DNA of 64,000 nucleotides from assembly GCF_049800775.1 (NCBI RefSeq), contig NZ_JBNAFR010000012.1, positions 1 through 64,000 of the forward strand, given 5' to 3'. Positions 1 to 9,035 of this stretch are shown here, in pieces. Numbering within the stretch: position 1 is the stretch's first letter; each line of letters starts with the position of its first letter. Source of the DNA: Dinoroseobacter sp049800775. GTDB taxonomy: Bacteria; Pseudomonadota; Alphaproteobacteria; Rhodobacterales; Rhodobacteraceae. Both the position numbers and the translations under genes were made by a program. The notes under the pieces are model-generated. The model worked only from the letters and a program-made list of their open reading frames with translations. It did not search any database and was not told the DNA's origin.

Positions 1-568
1 CGGGAACACGTTCGGCATAGGTGGCAATCTGGCCTGCCGAGTTTGTGTCGATTCCGGTACCTTGAGGCAGGGCGAGTGAAAGATCGAAGTCATGGGGCAC
101 ACAGACAGTCGAACATGTCAGCAAGGACACACGGGCACGCAGTTTCAGAGGGTGCCCGGCGTCTTCAAGTCTCGCGCGGATCGGCAAGACAACCTGACCC
201 GAATAGCCAAAGTTCTCGATTCCGAAGGCCTCGAAACGTTCCGGCGCGGGCCAGAGCAGCTCCGCAGATTTCAGATTGGTCGAACCAGTCCAGTCGATCT
301 CCGGCGCTAGGCCAACCTCACCGGGCGTGCGCCAGTATCCTTTCCAACCCTCGCCGTACTCCAAAGCCAATCCAAGTGAAACCGAGGCGGCATCTGGCGC
401 AATCCCGTCTTCGGCCGAGATCAGACGCGCGGTTACGGCGGGGTTTGAAAAGCCCTCGGATTCGGCAGCCTTGGCGGCATCGGATAGGAAAAGGCCGACG
501 CAACCAAGAAGGAGGAGCAGAGGCCAAACTCCGAAGCGAAAGACGCGGACCGTCATTTTGATGAGCAT
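1..568 (-). CDS. scsB: ScsB/DsbD-like thiol-disulfide interchange protein, N-terminal part (runs off window)
   Basis: The frame reads leftward from the ATG at 568 and stays open to the window edge, giving about 189 residues. It has an N-terminal hydrophobic signal segment (roughly residues 8-33, ending near DAAKAAES) and then a beta-rich periplasmic domain with the pair LLTCSTVCVPHDF, which is typical of the DsbD alpha / ScsB N-terminal domain. In that family this domain passes electrons from a membrane thiol transporter to periplasmic partners, and ScsB is tied to copper tolerance. It starts 4 bp after the stop of the rhodanese gene and follows the DsbA-like gene, so the three probably form one operon. 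The membrane part lies outside the window, so ScsB versus DsbD is inferred. Confidence 0.75.
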   Translation of the reverse strand, partial: MLIKMTVRVFRFGVWPLLLLLGCVGLFLSDAAKAAESEGFSNPAVTARLISAEDGIAPDAASVSLGLALEYGEGWKGYWRTPGEVGLAPEIDWTGSTNLKSAELLWPAPERFEAFGIENFGYSGQVVLPIRARLEDAGHPLKLRARVSLLTCSTVCVPHDFDLSLALPQGTGIDTNSAGQIATYAERVP

Positions 569-572
569 GCGA

Positions 573-1028
573 TCAACGCAAAGTGTCAGGCAGGCTTGCC
601 AACGCCGCCTCCATATCCGTCACGGGCAATCCGCGTGCGATCCAGCCTGGCCCCTTCGGTGATCCCAGCATCCCTTCTGAGACATCGATGAAGCCCGTGT
701 ATCCAGCTTGCTTCAAGGCGCTCAAAAGGTGGCCACTGCGCCCTCCGGTGGCGCAGATCAGAGCAATGGGTTTCTCGCCTGAGAAATCGCGTGCGGCGAA
801 CAAGCGGTGCTCGAATCCCGGTTCATGCATGCTGATCGGCCATGCATCTTTTGCGACGCCCGTTTCTATCCACTCAGGCCGCGATCGCACATCGATCAGG
901 GAAACCCTGTTCTGCGCCAATGCGTCGGCAGTCTCGGCAGCCGACCAGATCGTGCGGGTCGCGGCCGCGACGAACTGCGGGGCCACGACCCACGACGAGC
1001 CAAGCAGGAAGAAACACCGCCTATCCAT
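573..1028 (-). CDS. Secreted rhodanese-domain protein
   Basis: A single rhodanese domain of about 150 residues. The catalytic loop is CATGGRSG, with the expected Cys, so sulfurtransferase or redox activity is plausible. The start is the ATG at 1028 because GGAGA lies 5-6 bp upstream and the protein then opens with a signal peptide (MDRRCFFLLGSSWVVAP.., cleavage near FVAAAT); a longer in-frame start at 1115 would add an unlikely leader. It sits between a DsbA-like gene and scsB, all leftward, so it probably acts in the periplasm on thiol or sulfane-sulfur chemistry linked to copper stress. The substrate is unknown. Confidence 0.8.
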   Translation of the reverse strand: MDRRCFFLLGSSWVVAPQFVAAATRTIWSAAETADALAQNRVSLIDVRSRPEWIETGVAKDAWPISMHEPGFEHRLFAARDFSGEKPIALICATGGRSGHLLSALKQAGYTGFIDVSEGMLGSPKGPGWIARGLPVTDMEAALASLPDTLR

Positions 1029-1087
1029 ATTGTCTCCACAGTCGATGGACGACAAACGCCAAGACATCTTGGGGCGAGCCTTCCAGC

Positions 1088-1870
1088 CTATGCAGCCGTG
1101 CAGACATCTCGCCAACCCTCTTCGCGCTCCAGCGCGATGATTTCCCGAACCATATTGTCGCTGATCTGACCTTGGACGACGGTCCGGCCGATCACGAGGG
1201 CCGGCGTGCCGACAAAGGCGAACACGCGTGCAAGAGCCGCGCTGTCCTCCAATTCGCGCGCGATCGCAGCACTCTGCATGTCGGCAACCAATTTCTCGCT
1301 ATCGACGCCAAGATCAGTGGCGAGGCGCGAGAGATATTCTGGCGTTGCCTGGAAAGGGGATTTCATCAGCCGTTCATGAAAGGCGACATAGGCATTTTGC
1401 CGTTTCGCTGCCAAAGCCGCTTTAGCCGCGAGATTCGACGTATCGCCGAGGAGCGGCAACTCGTGCCAGGCCACTGTAATTCTGTCCGGCATCTCGCTCG
1501 TCATGTCGGCCAACCGTTTGGTCTGCACCCGGCAAAAGGGGCAATAGTAATCCGAGAACGACGCCATCGGGACCTGGGTAGGCGTAGGACTCAGACCACC
1601 GTACAGGGCCGAACAAATATTCTCGGAAACACGCTGCAAAGCTGCTGCTTTCTGCGCTGCCACCTCGGTGCTGTCCGCCGTGCCAAGGCCTACAAACGGA
1701 TCGAAGCCGCCTGACGTCTCACCCGCAACATACTTTCGAAATCCAGCTGGACTATCGAGCGCCTGCAGCTCCAGTTTTTCCGGAAGCAGCGACGGAACTG
1801 TGCGCAGGGCCGCGTACCCTGCGATGACCGCACCGATCGTCAAAAGTGTTGACCGTTTCTTGGAATCCAT
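1088..1870 (-). CDS. DsbA-family thioredoxin-fold protein (ScsC-like)
   Basis: About 260 residues with an N-terminal membrane anchor or signal (SKKRSTLLTIGAVIAGYAAL) followed by a DsbA-type thioredoxin fold. The active site reads SDYYCPFCRVQTKR, with both redox cysteines, and the cis-Pro region is VGTPALVIG. The start at 1870 (MDSKKR) is chosen because the anchor follows directly; the open frame extends to 1978 without a better start. It heads a leftward group with a rhodanese and ScsB, which matches the Scs logic in which ScsB keeps a DsbA-like ScsC partner reduced to protect or reshuffle copper-damaged disulfides. ScsC identity rests on context; a generic DsbA/Com1-like oxidoreductase is the alternative. 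Confidence 0.8.
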   Translation of the reverse strand: MDSKKRSTLLTIGAVIAGYAALRTVPSLLPEKLELQALDSPAGFRKYVAGETSGGFDPFVGLGTADSTEVAAQKAAALQRVSENICSALYGGLSPTPTQVPMASFSDYYCPFCRVQTKRLADMTSEMPDRITVAWHELPLLGDTSNLAAKAALAAKRQNAYVAFHERLMKSPFQATPEYLSRLATDLGVDSEKLVADMQSAAIARELEDSAALARVFAFVGTPALVIGRTVVQGQISDNMVREIIALEREEGWRDVCTAA

Positions 1871-2004
1871 CTGAAGTCTGATCTCACCGTGTCCCCCTAA
1901 AAGTCGTAGTGTGCAGCCTTGGAAAAGGTCAACTTTACAAACTGATACAATCTTTCTGTCCCGCTCCGATTGCCGCAACTTCTGGAGAGCGCTATCTCAC
2001 GCTT

Positions 2005-2382
2005 ATGATTTTGAACGCGTTCTTTTTTCTGCGATCGGCATGTCTTGCCCTTGTGTGTCTGACGATCACAGTCGTCGGAACCCAAGCGATGCCGTTTGGA
2101 GAAGAGATCAGCAGCGCGGAGGATGGTTTTCATATCGTCAACGGATCGCCCGGTAACATCCACGCGCATCATTCTCATGACATGTCGGACGACAAAAAAG
2201 ATGTTCACGCAGGACATGGCGACGGATGCCTTACCTGTCTGTGCTGCGTCATGGATTACCAAGTTACCATTGCGGATCGGAGCGACGAAAGCGCCGCAGC
2301 TCCACCGGCTGAGATGAGGCTTTTTGCGGCACACTCAACCCGAGAGCCGCTCGTCCCCGACCGACCGCCCCAACACTCCTGA
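2005..2382 (+). CDS. Small secreted His/Cys-rich protein, probable metal binder
   Basis: About 125 residues. It begins with a signal peptide (MILNAFFFLRSACLALVCLTI.., cleavage near TQAMP). The middle carries a histidine run (HAHHSHDMSDDKKDVHAGHGDG) followed by a cysteine cluster (CLTCLCC), a layout seen in DUF2946/CopL-like metal-associated proteins. The ATG at 2005 is preferred over an upstream in-frame start at 1909 because the signal peptide starts there. It is divergent from the DsbA-like gene and 77 bp upstream of cusB, so a role in periplasmic copper binding or sensing is likely. The family is not certain. Confidence 0.65.
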   Translation: MILNAFFFLRSACLALVCLTITVVGTQAMPFGEEISSAEDGFHIVNGSPGNIHAHHSHDMSDDKKDVHAGHGDGCLTCLCCVMDYQVTIADRSDESAAAPPAEMRLFAAHSTREPLVPDRPPQHS

Positions 2383-2459
2383 CATTTCGCTGTCCGCCTA
2401 CGCGGGCTTTTTGATCATGCGATCGCTGCATCCGGTGCAGCCGTCAGGAGACGATATTC

Positions 2460-4892
2460 ATGCGTGGAAGATACGCGGCACTTTCAGTCCTTGCTCTCGC
2501 TGCCGGAGTTGGCGGCGGAATATTCCTTGAACGTCTTTACTTGAACCCGGTGGCACAGGCCGGATCCACCGGGCCTGAAATCCTCTACTGGGTTGCCCCG
2601 ATGGACCCGAACTTCCGGCAACCCGGTCCGGGGAAATCACCCATGGGGATGGACCTGGTCCCTGTGTACGAGGGCGAAGAGCCTTCGGGGGATCCCTCGG
2701 AAGTCACGCTGGACGCGGCTGAAATCAACGCGATTGGGGTGCGCACAGCGCTCTCACGCATGACGGAGGTCGAGCCTCGAATCGAGACTGTTGGGTTCGT
2801 CGGATATGATGAGCATTTGACCAGCCACGTGCACACCCGCGTCGAAGGGTGGATCGAGAAACTCAAGGTGAGGGCCGTCGGTGACCGAGTGCAAGGAGAA
2901 CAAGTACTGTTCGAATTGTTCTCACCACTGATTGCTGCGGCAACCGGCGATTTGGTGCGCGCCGTTGAGGCTGGTGACCCTCGTATCCTTGATGCGGCTC
3001 GCAATAAGCTGATGAGCCACGGCATGTCAGCACGTCAGATTGCCGAAATCGAGGCTGGGGGTGAACTTGTACGCAACATCGAAATCGAAGCCCCGCAGAA
3101 CGGTGTTGTCATCGCCCTGAATGCGGCGGACGGGATGTATTTGCAACCTGGGACACTCGCGTTTTCAGTCGCGGATCTGTCTCAAGTCTGGCTCATCGTC
3201 GACGTCTTCGAACGTGACATCGCCAGACTCTCGGACGATATGCGAGCGGTCGCTCAGTTCGAACATCTTCCGGGACGCAGTTTCGAAGGTGAGATCGACT
3301 ATATTTATCCCGAGCTGGACCCTCAGACCCGGACCCTGCCTGTAAGGCTAAGGTTCGACAATTCCGATGGTGTCCTTCGTCCCGGCATGTTCGGGAGCGT
3401 AAGCCTAGTACCGACAGAAACACGGACTGTATTGACCGTACCGTCAGAGGCAGTGATCCGCACTGGATCAGCGGAACGGGTCATTCTGAAAACGGGTGAG
3501 GGGACCTTCAAACCCAGACTGGTGACTACAGGATTGCGAGACAGTTTCGGCGAAGGTGGACGTACCGAGATTTTGCAGGGGATTGGGCCCGGCGAGGAGG
3601 TGGTGGCCTCCGCACAATTCCTGATCGACAGCGAAAGCGCTCTGAGTGCCGGCTTTATGCGCATGGCACCAACGGATGCGGAGCCTGCCCGCGGCAAAGG
3701 CATTCTCGTAGATCTCGACCGCGAAACCCGGGTCGCGCGCGTTCGTCATGATATGCTCGAGAGCCTGGACTGGCCGGCGATGACGTCCGAGTTTCCTGTA
3801 AGGGCTGGCGTTTCGCTTGACCGGCTGAATGCGGGTGACGAGGTCGCCTTTCTTGCTGCAAGGGGTGCCGACGGGCTTCTCAGCTTGATGGAGCTTGCAC
3901 CTGATGACGGCATTGCAGGTACGGGAACCGGGATGGCTCTGGCCGTCACGCCAGACGGCAAATTGACCCTTGAGCACGGTCCAATCCCTGAGCTTGGCTG
4001 GCCCGCCATGACCATGGATCTACCGGTGGTTGGTGTCGATCTCGACGCAGTGCCGCTTGATGCACCTATTGAGTTTGATTTGGCAGCGGACGACGGCGGA
4101 ATGTTCTCTGTCATAGCAGTCCGTGCCGAAGGCGCAGAGTCCGTCGCCGTGATGGAGCCAGCAGAGGAGCCCGCGGAAGGGGCTCCACCAATCGTCGTCT
4201 CTGGGACCATTGATGCTCTGAACGCCGAGAATGGGAGAGCGACGATCACTCATGGTCCGATGGCTGAAATCGGCATGCCCGGGATGACCATGGAGTTTCC
4301 CATCGATCCAGCCTTGGATGCGACTACATTGATGACCGGCGCGGAAATGACGCTGACATTCGCGCGCCCGGACGGGATGAATATGGTTTTGGCTGCGGCC
4401 GAACCGGTGACCCCCGCCGCCGCCCCTATTGTCACGACCGGCTCCATCAACGCTGTGGATGCCGCGGCGCTCAAAGCAACGATCAGCCATGGGCCGATGA
4501 AAGAAATCGGGATGCCTGGGATGACCATGGACTTCCCGATTGATCCCTCAATTGATCTAGCATCCTTGCCGACAGACGCCGAAATGACGCTGACCTTCGC
4601 GCGTCCGGATGGAATGAATATGGTTCTGGCCGCGGCTGAAGTTGTCCCTCCACCGATGCAGGTCACAGGTCAGATCAACTCCATCGACAATGATACGAGG
4701 ACAGCAAACGTCACTCATGGCCCCATGGTCGAAATCGGGATGCCAGGCATGACCATGGATTTTCCATTGTCGGAGGACGTCGAGGTTTCACGCCTGCCAA
4801 TTGGAACTGACGTGACGCTTATTCTGCGACGAAACCCTGACTTCTCGATGACGCTCTTGGATGTGACCGTTGACGGGAGCGTGACGCAATGA
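2460..4892 (+). CDS. cusB: CusB-like RND periplasmic adaptor with heavy-metal-binding domain and five tandem CusF-like domains
   Basis: 810 residues, about twice the usual 400 for CusB. The order is an N-terminal anchor (1-25), a short heavy-metal-binding domain (YWVAPMDPNF..PGKSPMGMDLVPVY, about 43-72), the HlyD/CusB barrel-sandwich and beta-barrel core (about 80-400), then five CusF-like OB-fold repeats with cores DWPAMTSEF, GWPAMTMDL, GMPGMTMEF, GMPGMTMDF and GMPGMTMDF. CusF binds Cu(I)/Ag(I) through His, Met, Met and a stacking Trp; here repeats 2-5 keep His and both Met, while repeats 3-5 replace Trp by Met, and repeat 1 has lost one Met. The ATG at 2460 follows an AGGAG. The stop overlaps cusA by ATGA. 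It should link CusA to an outer-membrane channel and deliver copper. Confidence 0.92.
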   Translation: MRGRYAALSVLALAAGVGGGIFLERLYLNPVAQAGSTGPEILYWVAPMDPNFRQPGPGKSPMGMDLVPVYEGEEPSGDPSEVTLDAAEINAIGVRTALSRMTEVEPRIETVGFVGYDEHLTSHVHTRVEGWIEKLKVRAVGDRVQGEQVLFELFSPLIAAATGDLVRAVEAGDPRILDAARNKLMSHGMSARQIAEIEAGGELVRNIEIEAPQNGVVIALNAADGMYLQPGTLAFSVADLSQVWLIVDVFERDIARLSDDMRAVAQFEHLPGRSFEGEIDYIYPELDPQTRTLPVRLRFDNSDGVLRPGMFGSVSLVPTETRTVLTVPSEAVIRTGSAERVILKTGEGTFKPRLVTTGLRDSFGEGGRTEILQGIGPGEEVVASAQFLIDSESALSAGFMRMAPTDAEPARGKGILVDLDRETRVARVRHDMLESLDWPAMTSEFPVRAGVSLDRLNAGDEVAFLAARGADGLLSLMELAPDDGIAGTGTGMALAVTPDGKLTLEHGPIPELGWPAMTMDLPVVGVDLDAVPLDAPIEFDLAADDGGMFSVIAVRAEGAESVAVMEPAEEPAEGAPPIVVSGTIDALNAENGRATITHGPMAEIGMPGMTMEFPIDPALDATTLMTGAEMTLTFARPDGMNMVLAAAEPVTPAAAPIVTTGSINAVDAAALKATISHGPMKEIGMPGMTMDFPIDPSIDLASLPTDAEMTLTFARPDGMNMVLAAAEVVPPPMQVTGQINSIDNDTRTANVTHGPMVEIGMPGMTMDFPLSEDVEVSRLPIGTDVTLILRRNPDFSMTLLDVTVDGSVTQ

Positions 4893-7800
4893 TCCCGGCG
4901 ATAATACGCATCTCGCTCGCCAACAGGTTCGTCATTGTTGCTTTAGCCTTCATGATGGGTGCGGCAGGCATTTGGGCCATCCGCGAAACACCGGTCGATG
5001 CTATTCCGGATTTGTCCGATGTACAGGTGATCGTCCGCACACCCTATCCGGGACAGGCGCCCCAGGTCGTAGAAAACCAGATAACATACCCGCTCGCGAC
5101 GGCCTTGCTTGCAGTGCCCGGTGCCGAGGACGTCCGTGGGTTTTCCTTTTTCGGCGACAGCTTTGTCTATGTTGTTTTCGAAGACGGCACGGATCTTTAC
5201 TGGGCCAGATCTCGTGTGTTGGAATATCTCGGACAGATCTCAGGCAGCTTGCCGGAGGGGGTCTCACCGCAGCTTGGACCCGATGCCACGGGCGTGGGAT
5301 GGATTTATCAGTACGCGCTGATTGACCGGACTGGAAATCATGATCTGGCCCAACTCAGAACACTCCAAGACTGGTTCCTGAAATACGAATTGCAAGCCGT
5401 GGATGGTGTGTCCGAGGTCGCCACCATCGGCGGCATGGTCAAACAATACCAGGTTGTTGTCGATCCCAACAAACTCCGGGCCTATGACATCACGCTGGCC
5501 CAGCTCAGAAACGCGATCCAAGCCGCCAACCGTGAAACCGGCGGCAGCGTCATCGAGATGGGCGAAGCGGAGTTCATGATCCGCTCGTCCGGCTACATCG
5601 ATGAGCTGTCAGATCTCGCAAGCGCGCCTCTCATGGTCAACGAGCGCGGCGCGGCACTCACCCTTGGGGACGTCGCGGACATTCGGTTGGGACCGGAGAT
5701 GCGGCGCGGCGTCGGTGAACTTGATGGGGAAGGGGACGCCGTCGGAGGCGTCGTGGTTCTGCGTTGGGGTGGCAATGCTCTTGCAACGATCAAAGCGGTC
5801 GAAGAGCGCATTGAGGAGTTGCGGCCCAACCTGCCGGACGGCGTCGAGATCATAACGACCTACGACCGGTCAGGCGTCATCGAGCGGGCCATCGAAAACC
5901 TGCAGAAGAAGCTAACGCAGGAATTCATTGTGGTGGTTCTGGTCTGTGCCGCCTTCCTGCTGCACCTGCGATCCTCGCTGGTGATCCTGCTGTCGCTGCC
6001 ATTGGGAATTTTCGCCGCGTTCATCCTGATGAAAGCACAGGGCGTGAACGCCAATATCATGTCCCTTGGCGGCATAGCCATCGCGATCGGGGCAATGGTG
6101 GATGCGTCTATTGTCATGATCGAGGCTATGCACCGAAGACTGGAAAAGGAAAAACTGACCGCAGAGAACAGATGGCGGATCGTGCAGGAATGTGCGGCCG
6201 AGGTCGGCCCGGCACTCTTCTATTCCCTCGCGATCATCACGGTAAGCTTCCTCCCTGTCTTCGTGCTGGAAAACCAGGAGGGGCGGCTATTCTCTCCACT
6301 CGCCTATACCAAAACCTACGCGATGGCCGCCGCGGCGATCTTGTCGATCACGCTCGTGCCAGTCTTGATGGGGTACTTCGTTCGAGGGCGGATTCTGCCT
6401 GAACGGAAGAACCCGCTGAACAGGCTGGTTGTCTTCATCTATCGCCCGTTCCTTGATGCGGCGATCGCATGGCCTTGGGCCACCACTTTGCTGGCCGGTG
6501 CGCTGGTCGCCTCGATGTGGTATCCCTATCAGCGCCTTGGTTCAGAGTTCATGCCGGAGCTGAATGAGGGCGACTTCCTTTACATGCCCAGCTTCTACCC
6601 GGGCATATCGACAGGAAAAGCGCGCGAAGTTCTCCAACAGACCAATCGACTGATCGCAACCATTCCGGAGGTCGAAACTGTTCACGGCAAGGTGGGACGG
6701 GCTGAGACGGCAACCGATCCCGCGCCCCTGACGATGGTCGAGACAACGATCCAGCTGAAGCCGGAAGAAGAATGGCGTCCCGGCATGACGATGGAGAAAA
6801 TCCGCGACGAGCTTGATCGGACGGTCCAGGTGCCGGGTGTCACAAATGTTTGGATCCAGCCCATCAAAAACCGCATCGATATGCTGGCAACCGGGATCCG
6901 CACACCAGTTGGTGTGAAGGTCTCGGGGGCCGATCTCGATGTGATTACGCAGATCGGGATAGAGGTTGAACGCGCTGTCGCGGAGATCGAAGGCACGGCG
7001 TCCGCCTATGCAGAACGACCAGTCGGCGGTCGATTCATCGAAATTGACGTGAAGCGGGACGCTGCCGCGCGGTACATGATGAGTGTCCGGGATGTGCAGG
7101 ATGTTGTGCAGACTGCGATCGGCGGGATGCAGGTCTCAGAGTCGGTTGAAGGTCTCGAGCGTTTCCCTATCAACCTGCGCTATCCGCAGGCGTGGCGCGA
7201 CAGCCCCGAGCGGCTCGAAAACCTGCCGGTCGTCACACCTTCCGGCGCACATGTACCTCTAACGGCCCTCGCGGATATCCGCATCGTTGATGGGCCTGGC
7301 ATGATCCGTTCAGAGAATGCAAGGCGGACAGGTTTCGTCTTCATCGACATCGCCGGGCGAGACTTGGGCGGATACGTGGCTGAAGCCCAGAAGGTCGTTG
7401 CTGAGACTGTAGACTTGCCACCCGGCTACTCTCTGACTTGGTCCGGTCAGTACGAGTATATCGAGCGGATGCAGGACAGGCTTGCCATCGTGGCACCCGC
7501 GACCTTGTTGATCATCACGCTGATGCTGTTTCTCGCCTTCAATCGGGTAATCGAGGTCGGCATCATCCTTGCTGCCCTTCCGGTGGCACTCGCGGGGGGC
7601 GTCTGGTTCCTGTGGTATCTCAGTTTCGATATCTCGATTGCCGTGCTGGTTGGCTTCATTGCCCTTGCGGGTGTAGCTGTCGAGACGGCTATCGTCATGC
7701 TGCTTTACCTCAACCTTGCTTGGGAAAAGCGGCGAAAACTGGCCCAGTCCGAAACACGCAAGCTGACCCGTGACGATATCGAAGACGCGGTGTTCGAAGG

Positions 7801-8068
7801 TGCCGTTTTGCGGGTCAGACCGAAAGTCATGACGGTGGCCACGATCTTCGCGGCCCTCATCCCGATCATGTATGGCACCGGGACCGGCTCTGAAATCATG
7901 CAGCGGATTGCGGCCCCCATGATCGGCGGAATGGTCACCGCAACGCTACTGACTCTGTTCGTCATTCCTTCGATCTTCGTGATCTGGAAGCGGCTCGCAC
8001 TGCGCCGCGTGAACCGCGAGATCGGTCCCCTTGTTCTGCGACCGACCGATGCGCTGCCCGCTGAATAA
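4889..8068 (+). CDS. cusA: CusA-family heavy-metal RND efflux transporter
   Basis: 1059 residues, the normal length for HME-RND pumps such as CusA, CzcA and SilA. The N-terminus (NRFVIVALAFMMGAAGIWAI..PVDAIPDLSD) and the TM4 motif GAMVDASIVMIEAMHRRLE are diagnostic of the heavy-metal subgroup. Two large periplasmic loops separate twelve predicted membrane helices. It overlaps cusB by four bases (ATGA) and is followed by cusF, which points to Cu(I)/Ag(I) as substrate. No cusC outer-membrane channel is visible nearby, so the complex must borrow one encoded elsewhere. It acts in the inner membrane, driven by protons. Confidence 0.95.
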   Translation: MIPAIIRISLANRFVIVALAFMMGAAGIWAIRETPVDAIPDLSDVQVIVRTPYPGQAPQVVENQITYPLATALLAVPGAEDVRGFSFFGDSFVYVVFEDGTDLYWARSRVLEYLGQISGSLPEGVSPQLGPDATGVGWIYQYALIDRTGNHDLAQLRTLQDWFLKYELQAVDGVSEVATIGGMVKQYQVVVDPNKLRAYDITLAQLRNAIQAANRETGGSVIEMGEAEFMIRSSGYIDELSDLASAPLMVNERGAALTLGDVADIRLGPEMRRGVGELDGEGDAVGGVVVLRWGGNALATIKAVEERIEELRPNLPDGVEIITTYDRSGVIERAIENLQKKLTQEFIVVVLVCAAFLLHLRSSLVILLSLPLGIFAAFILMKAQGVNANIMSLGGIAIAIGAMVDASIVMIEAMHRRLEKEKLTAENRWRIVQECAAEVGPALFYSLAIITVSFLPVFVLENQEGRLFSPLAYTKTYAMAAAAILSITLVPVLMGYFVRGRILPERKNPLNRLVVFIYRPFLDAAIAWPWATTLLAGALVASMWYPYQRLGSEFMPELNEGDFLYMPSFYPGISTGKAREVLQQTNRLIATIPEVETVHGKVGRAETATDPAPLTMVETTIQLKPEEEWRPGMTMEKIRDELDRTVQVPGVTNVWIQPIKNRIDMLATGIRTPVGVKVSGADLDVITQIGIEVERAVAEIEGTASAYAERPVGGRFIEIDVKRDAAARYMMSVRDVQDVVQTAIGGMQVSESVEGLERFPINLRYPQAWRDSPERLENLPVVTPSGAHVPLTALADIRIVDGPGMIRSENARRTGFVFIDIAGRDLGGYVAEAQKVVAETVDLPPGYSLTWSGQYEYIERMQDRLAIVAPATLLIITLMLFLAFNRVIEVGIILAALPVALAGGVWFLWYLSFDISIAVLVGFIALAGVAVETAIVMLLYLNLAWEKRRKLAQSETRKLTRDDIEDAVFEGAVLRVRPKVMTVATIFAALIPIMYGTGTGSEIMQRIAAPMIGGMVTATLLTLFVIPSIFVIWKRLALRRVNREIGPLVLRPTDALPAE

Positions 8069-8101
8069 TTCAACTATCAACCCAAACAAATGGAGACACC
8101 A

Positions 8102-8443
8102 ATGAAAACACTGACAGCAACACTTGCTCTGCTCAGCATCACCGTGACGGCAGGTTTCGCCCAGATGAACCACAACATGGATCACTCCAACATGCCGATG
8201 TCGGATGAACAAATGGAGGGAGCTGTCCATGCCAAAGCCGTGATCAATTCGATGGGTGACGGAGTCGCAAATGTAAGCCATGACCCCATCCCTGAAATCG
8301 GTTGGCCGGCAATGACGATGGATCTGACGGTGCTCGACAACGCACAGATGATGGGCGAGGTGGCCGCCGGTGACGAGGTGACGCTCATGCTCGTGCAAGG
8401 CGAGGATGGCATGTACGCAATCGGCGCAATGATGCCGAACTAA
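8102..8443 (+). CDS. cusF: CusF-like periplasmic copper chaperone
   Basis: 113 residues with a signal peptide (MKTLTATLALLSITVTAGFAQ), a Met/His-rich linker (MNHNMDHSNMPMSDEQM) and one CusF OB-fold domain with NVSHDPIPEIGWPAMTMDL, so the Cu(I)-binding His, Trp, Met and Met are all present. The ATG at 8102 is chosen over 8090 because GGAGA lies 8-9 bp upstream and the signal peptide starts there. It is 33 bp downstream of cusA in the same operon. In the family CusF passes Cu(I) to CusB. It is the conventional single-domain partner of the five repeats fused to CusB. Confidence 0.9.
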   Translation: MKTLTATLALLSITVTAGFAQMNHNMDHSNMPMSDEQMEGAVHAKAVINSMGDGVANVSHDPIPEIGWPAMTMDLTVLDNAQMMGEVAAGDEVTLMLVQGEDGMYAIGAMMPN

Positions 8444-8525
8444 ACAGTTGTTTGCGGTCGTCAAAGCATTGTCGACCGCAAACTCTGAGCATATCGACAC
8501 TGGTATCAGGTTAAGAGGGTTAAGC

Positions 8526-9035
8526 ATGAGATCATTATCCCCTATGCAGATTGGCGGTATCGCCGCCCTTGGATCGGCGGGTCTCCTACTCGGTGCATTC
8601 AGCTTTCAGGCACTTGGTTATGCACCGTGCGCGATGTGCATCTGGCAGAGGTATCCACACGCCGTGGCGATTGGGGCAGGCGTGTTCGTGGCCATTGGAC
8701 TTGCTCCATTGCTTTTCCTAGCTGTTGGTGCCGCGTCCGCAGCGACGACCGCTGCTATCGGGGTGTACCACACGGGTGTCGAACGCGACTGGTGGCAAGG
8801 GCCCACATCTTGCACCGGGTCCGGACTGGATTTCTCGAATATGACCGGCGCAGATCTTCTCCCATCAGCATCGTCGGGTCCTTCCAACCTGGTCATGTGC
8901 GACGAGGTCGCCTGGGAGTTCCTTACTCTGTCAATGGCAAGTTGGAATGCTTTTTGGAGTGCCGTGCTTGTCGGGATTTGGGTTCTGGCGATTGTGCGAG
9001 TATTGGCCCACGGGCAGTCTGCAATGTCGACCTAG
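8526..9035 (+). CDS. dsbB: DsbB-family disulfide bond formation protein
   Basis: About 169 residues with four predicted membrane helices. The first periplasmic loop carries PCAMCIWQRYPH, the DsbB CxxC/quinone-region signature, and the second carries two further cysteines (TSCTG and VMCDE), giving the four catalytic cysteines of DsbB. It should reoxidise a periplasmic DsbA using quinone. The start at 8526 has AGAGGGTTAAGC upstream. It follows cusF by about 80 bp on the same strand and ends 4 bp into the stop of a convergent gene. Its presence beside the scs-like group suggests the island carries both oxidising and reducing thiol branches. Confidence 0.9.
   Translation: MRSLSPMQIGGIAALGSAGLLLGAFSFQALGYAPCAMCIWQRYPHAVAIGAGVFVAIGLAPLLFLAVGAASAATTAAIGVYHTGVERDWWQGPTSCTGSGLDFSNMTGADLLPSASSGPSNLVMCDEVAWEFLTLSMASWNAFWSAVLVGIWVLAIVRVLAHGQSAMST

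Noticed and set aside
842..1714. 290-residue open frame on the plus strand
   Set aside because: Lies opposite the DsbA-like and rhodanese genes with catalytic motifs; composition is Arg-rich and random.
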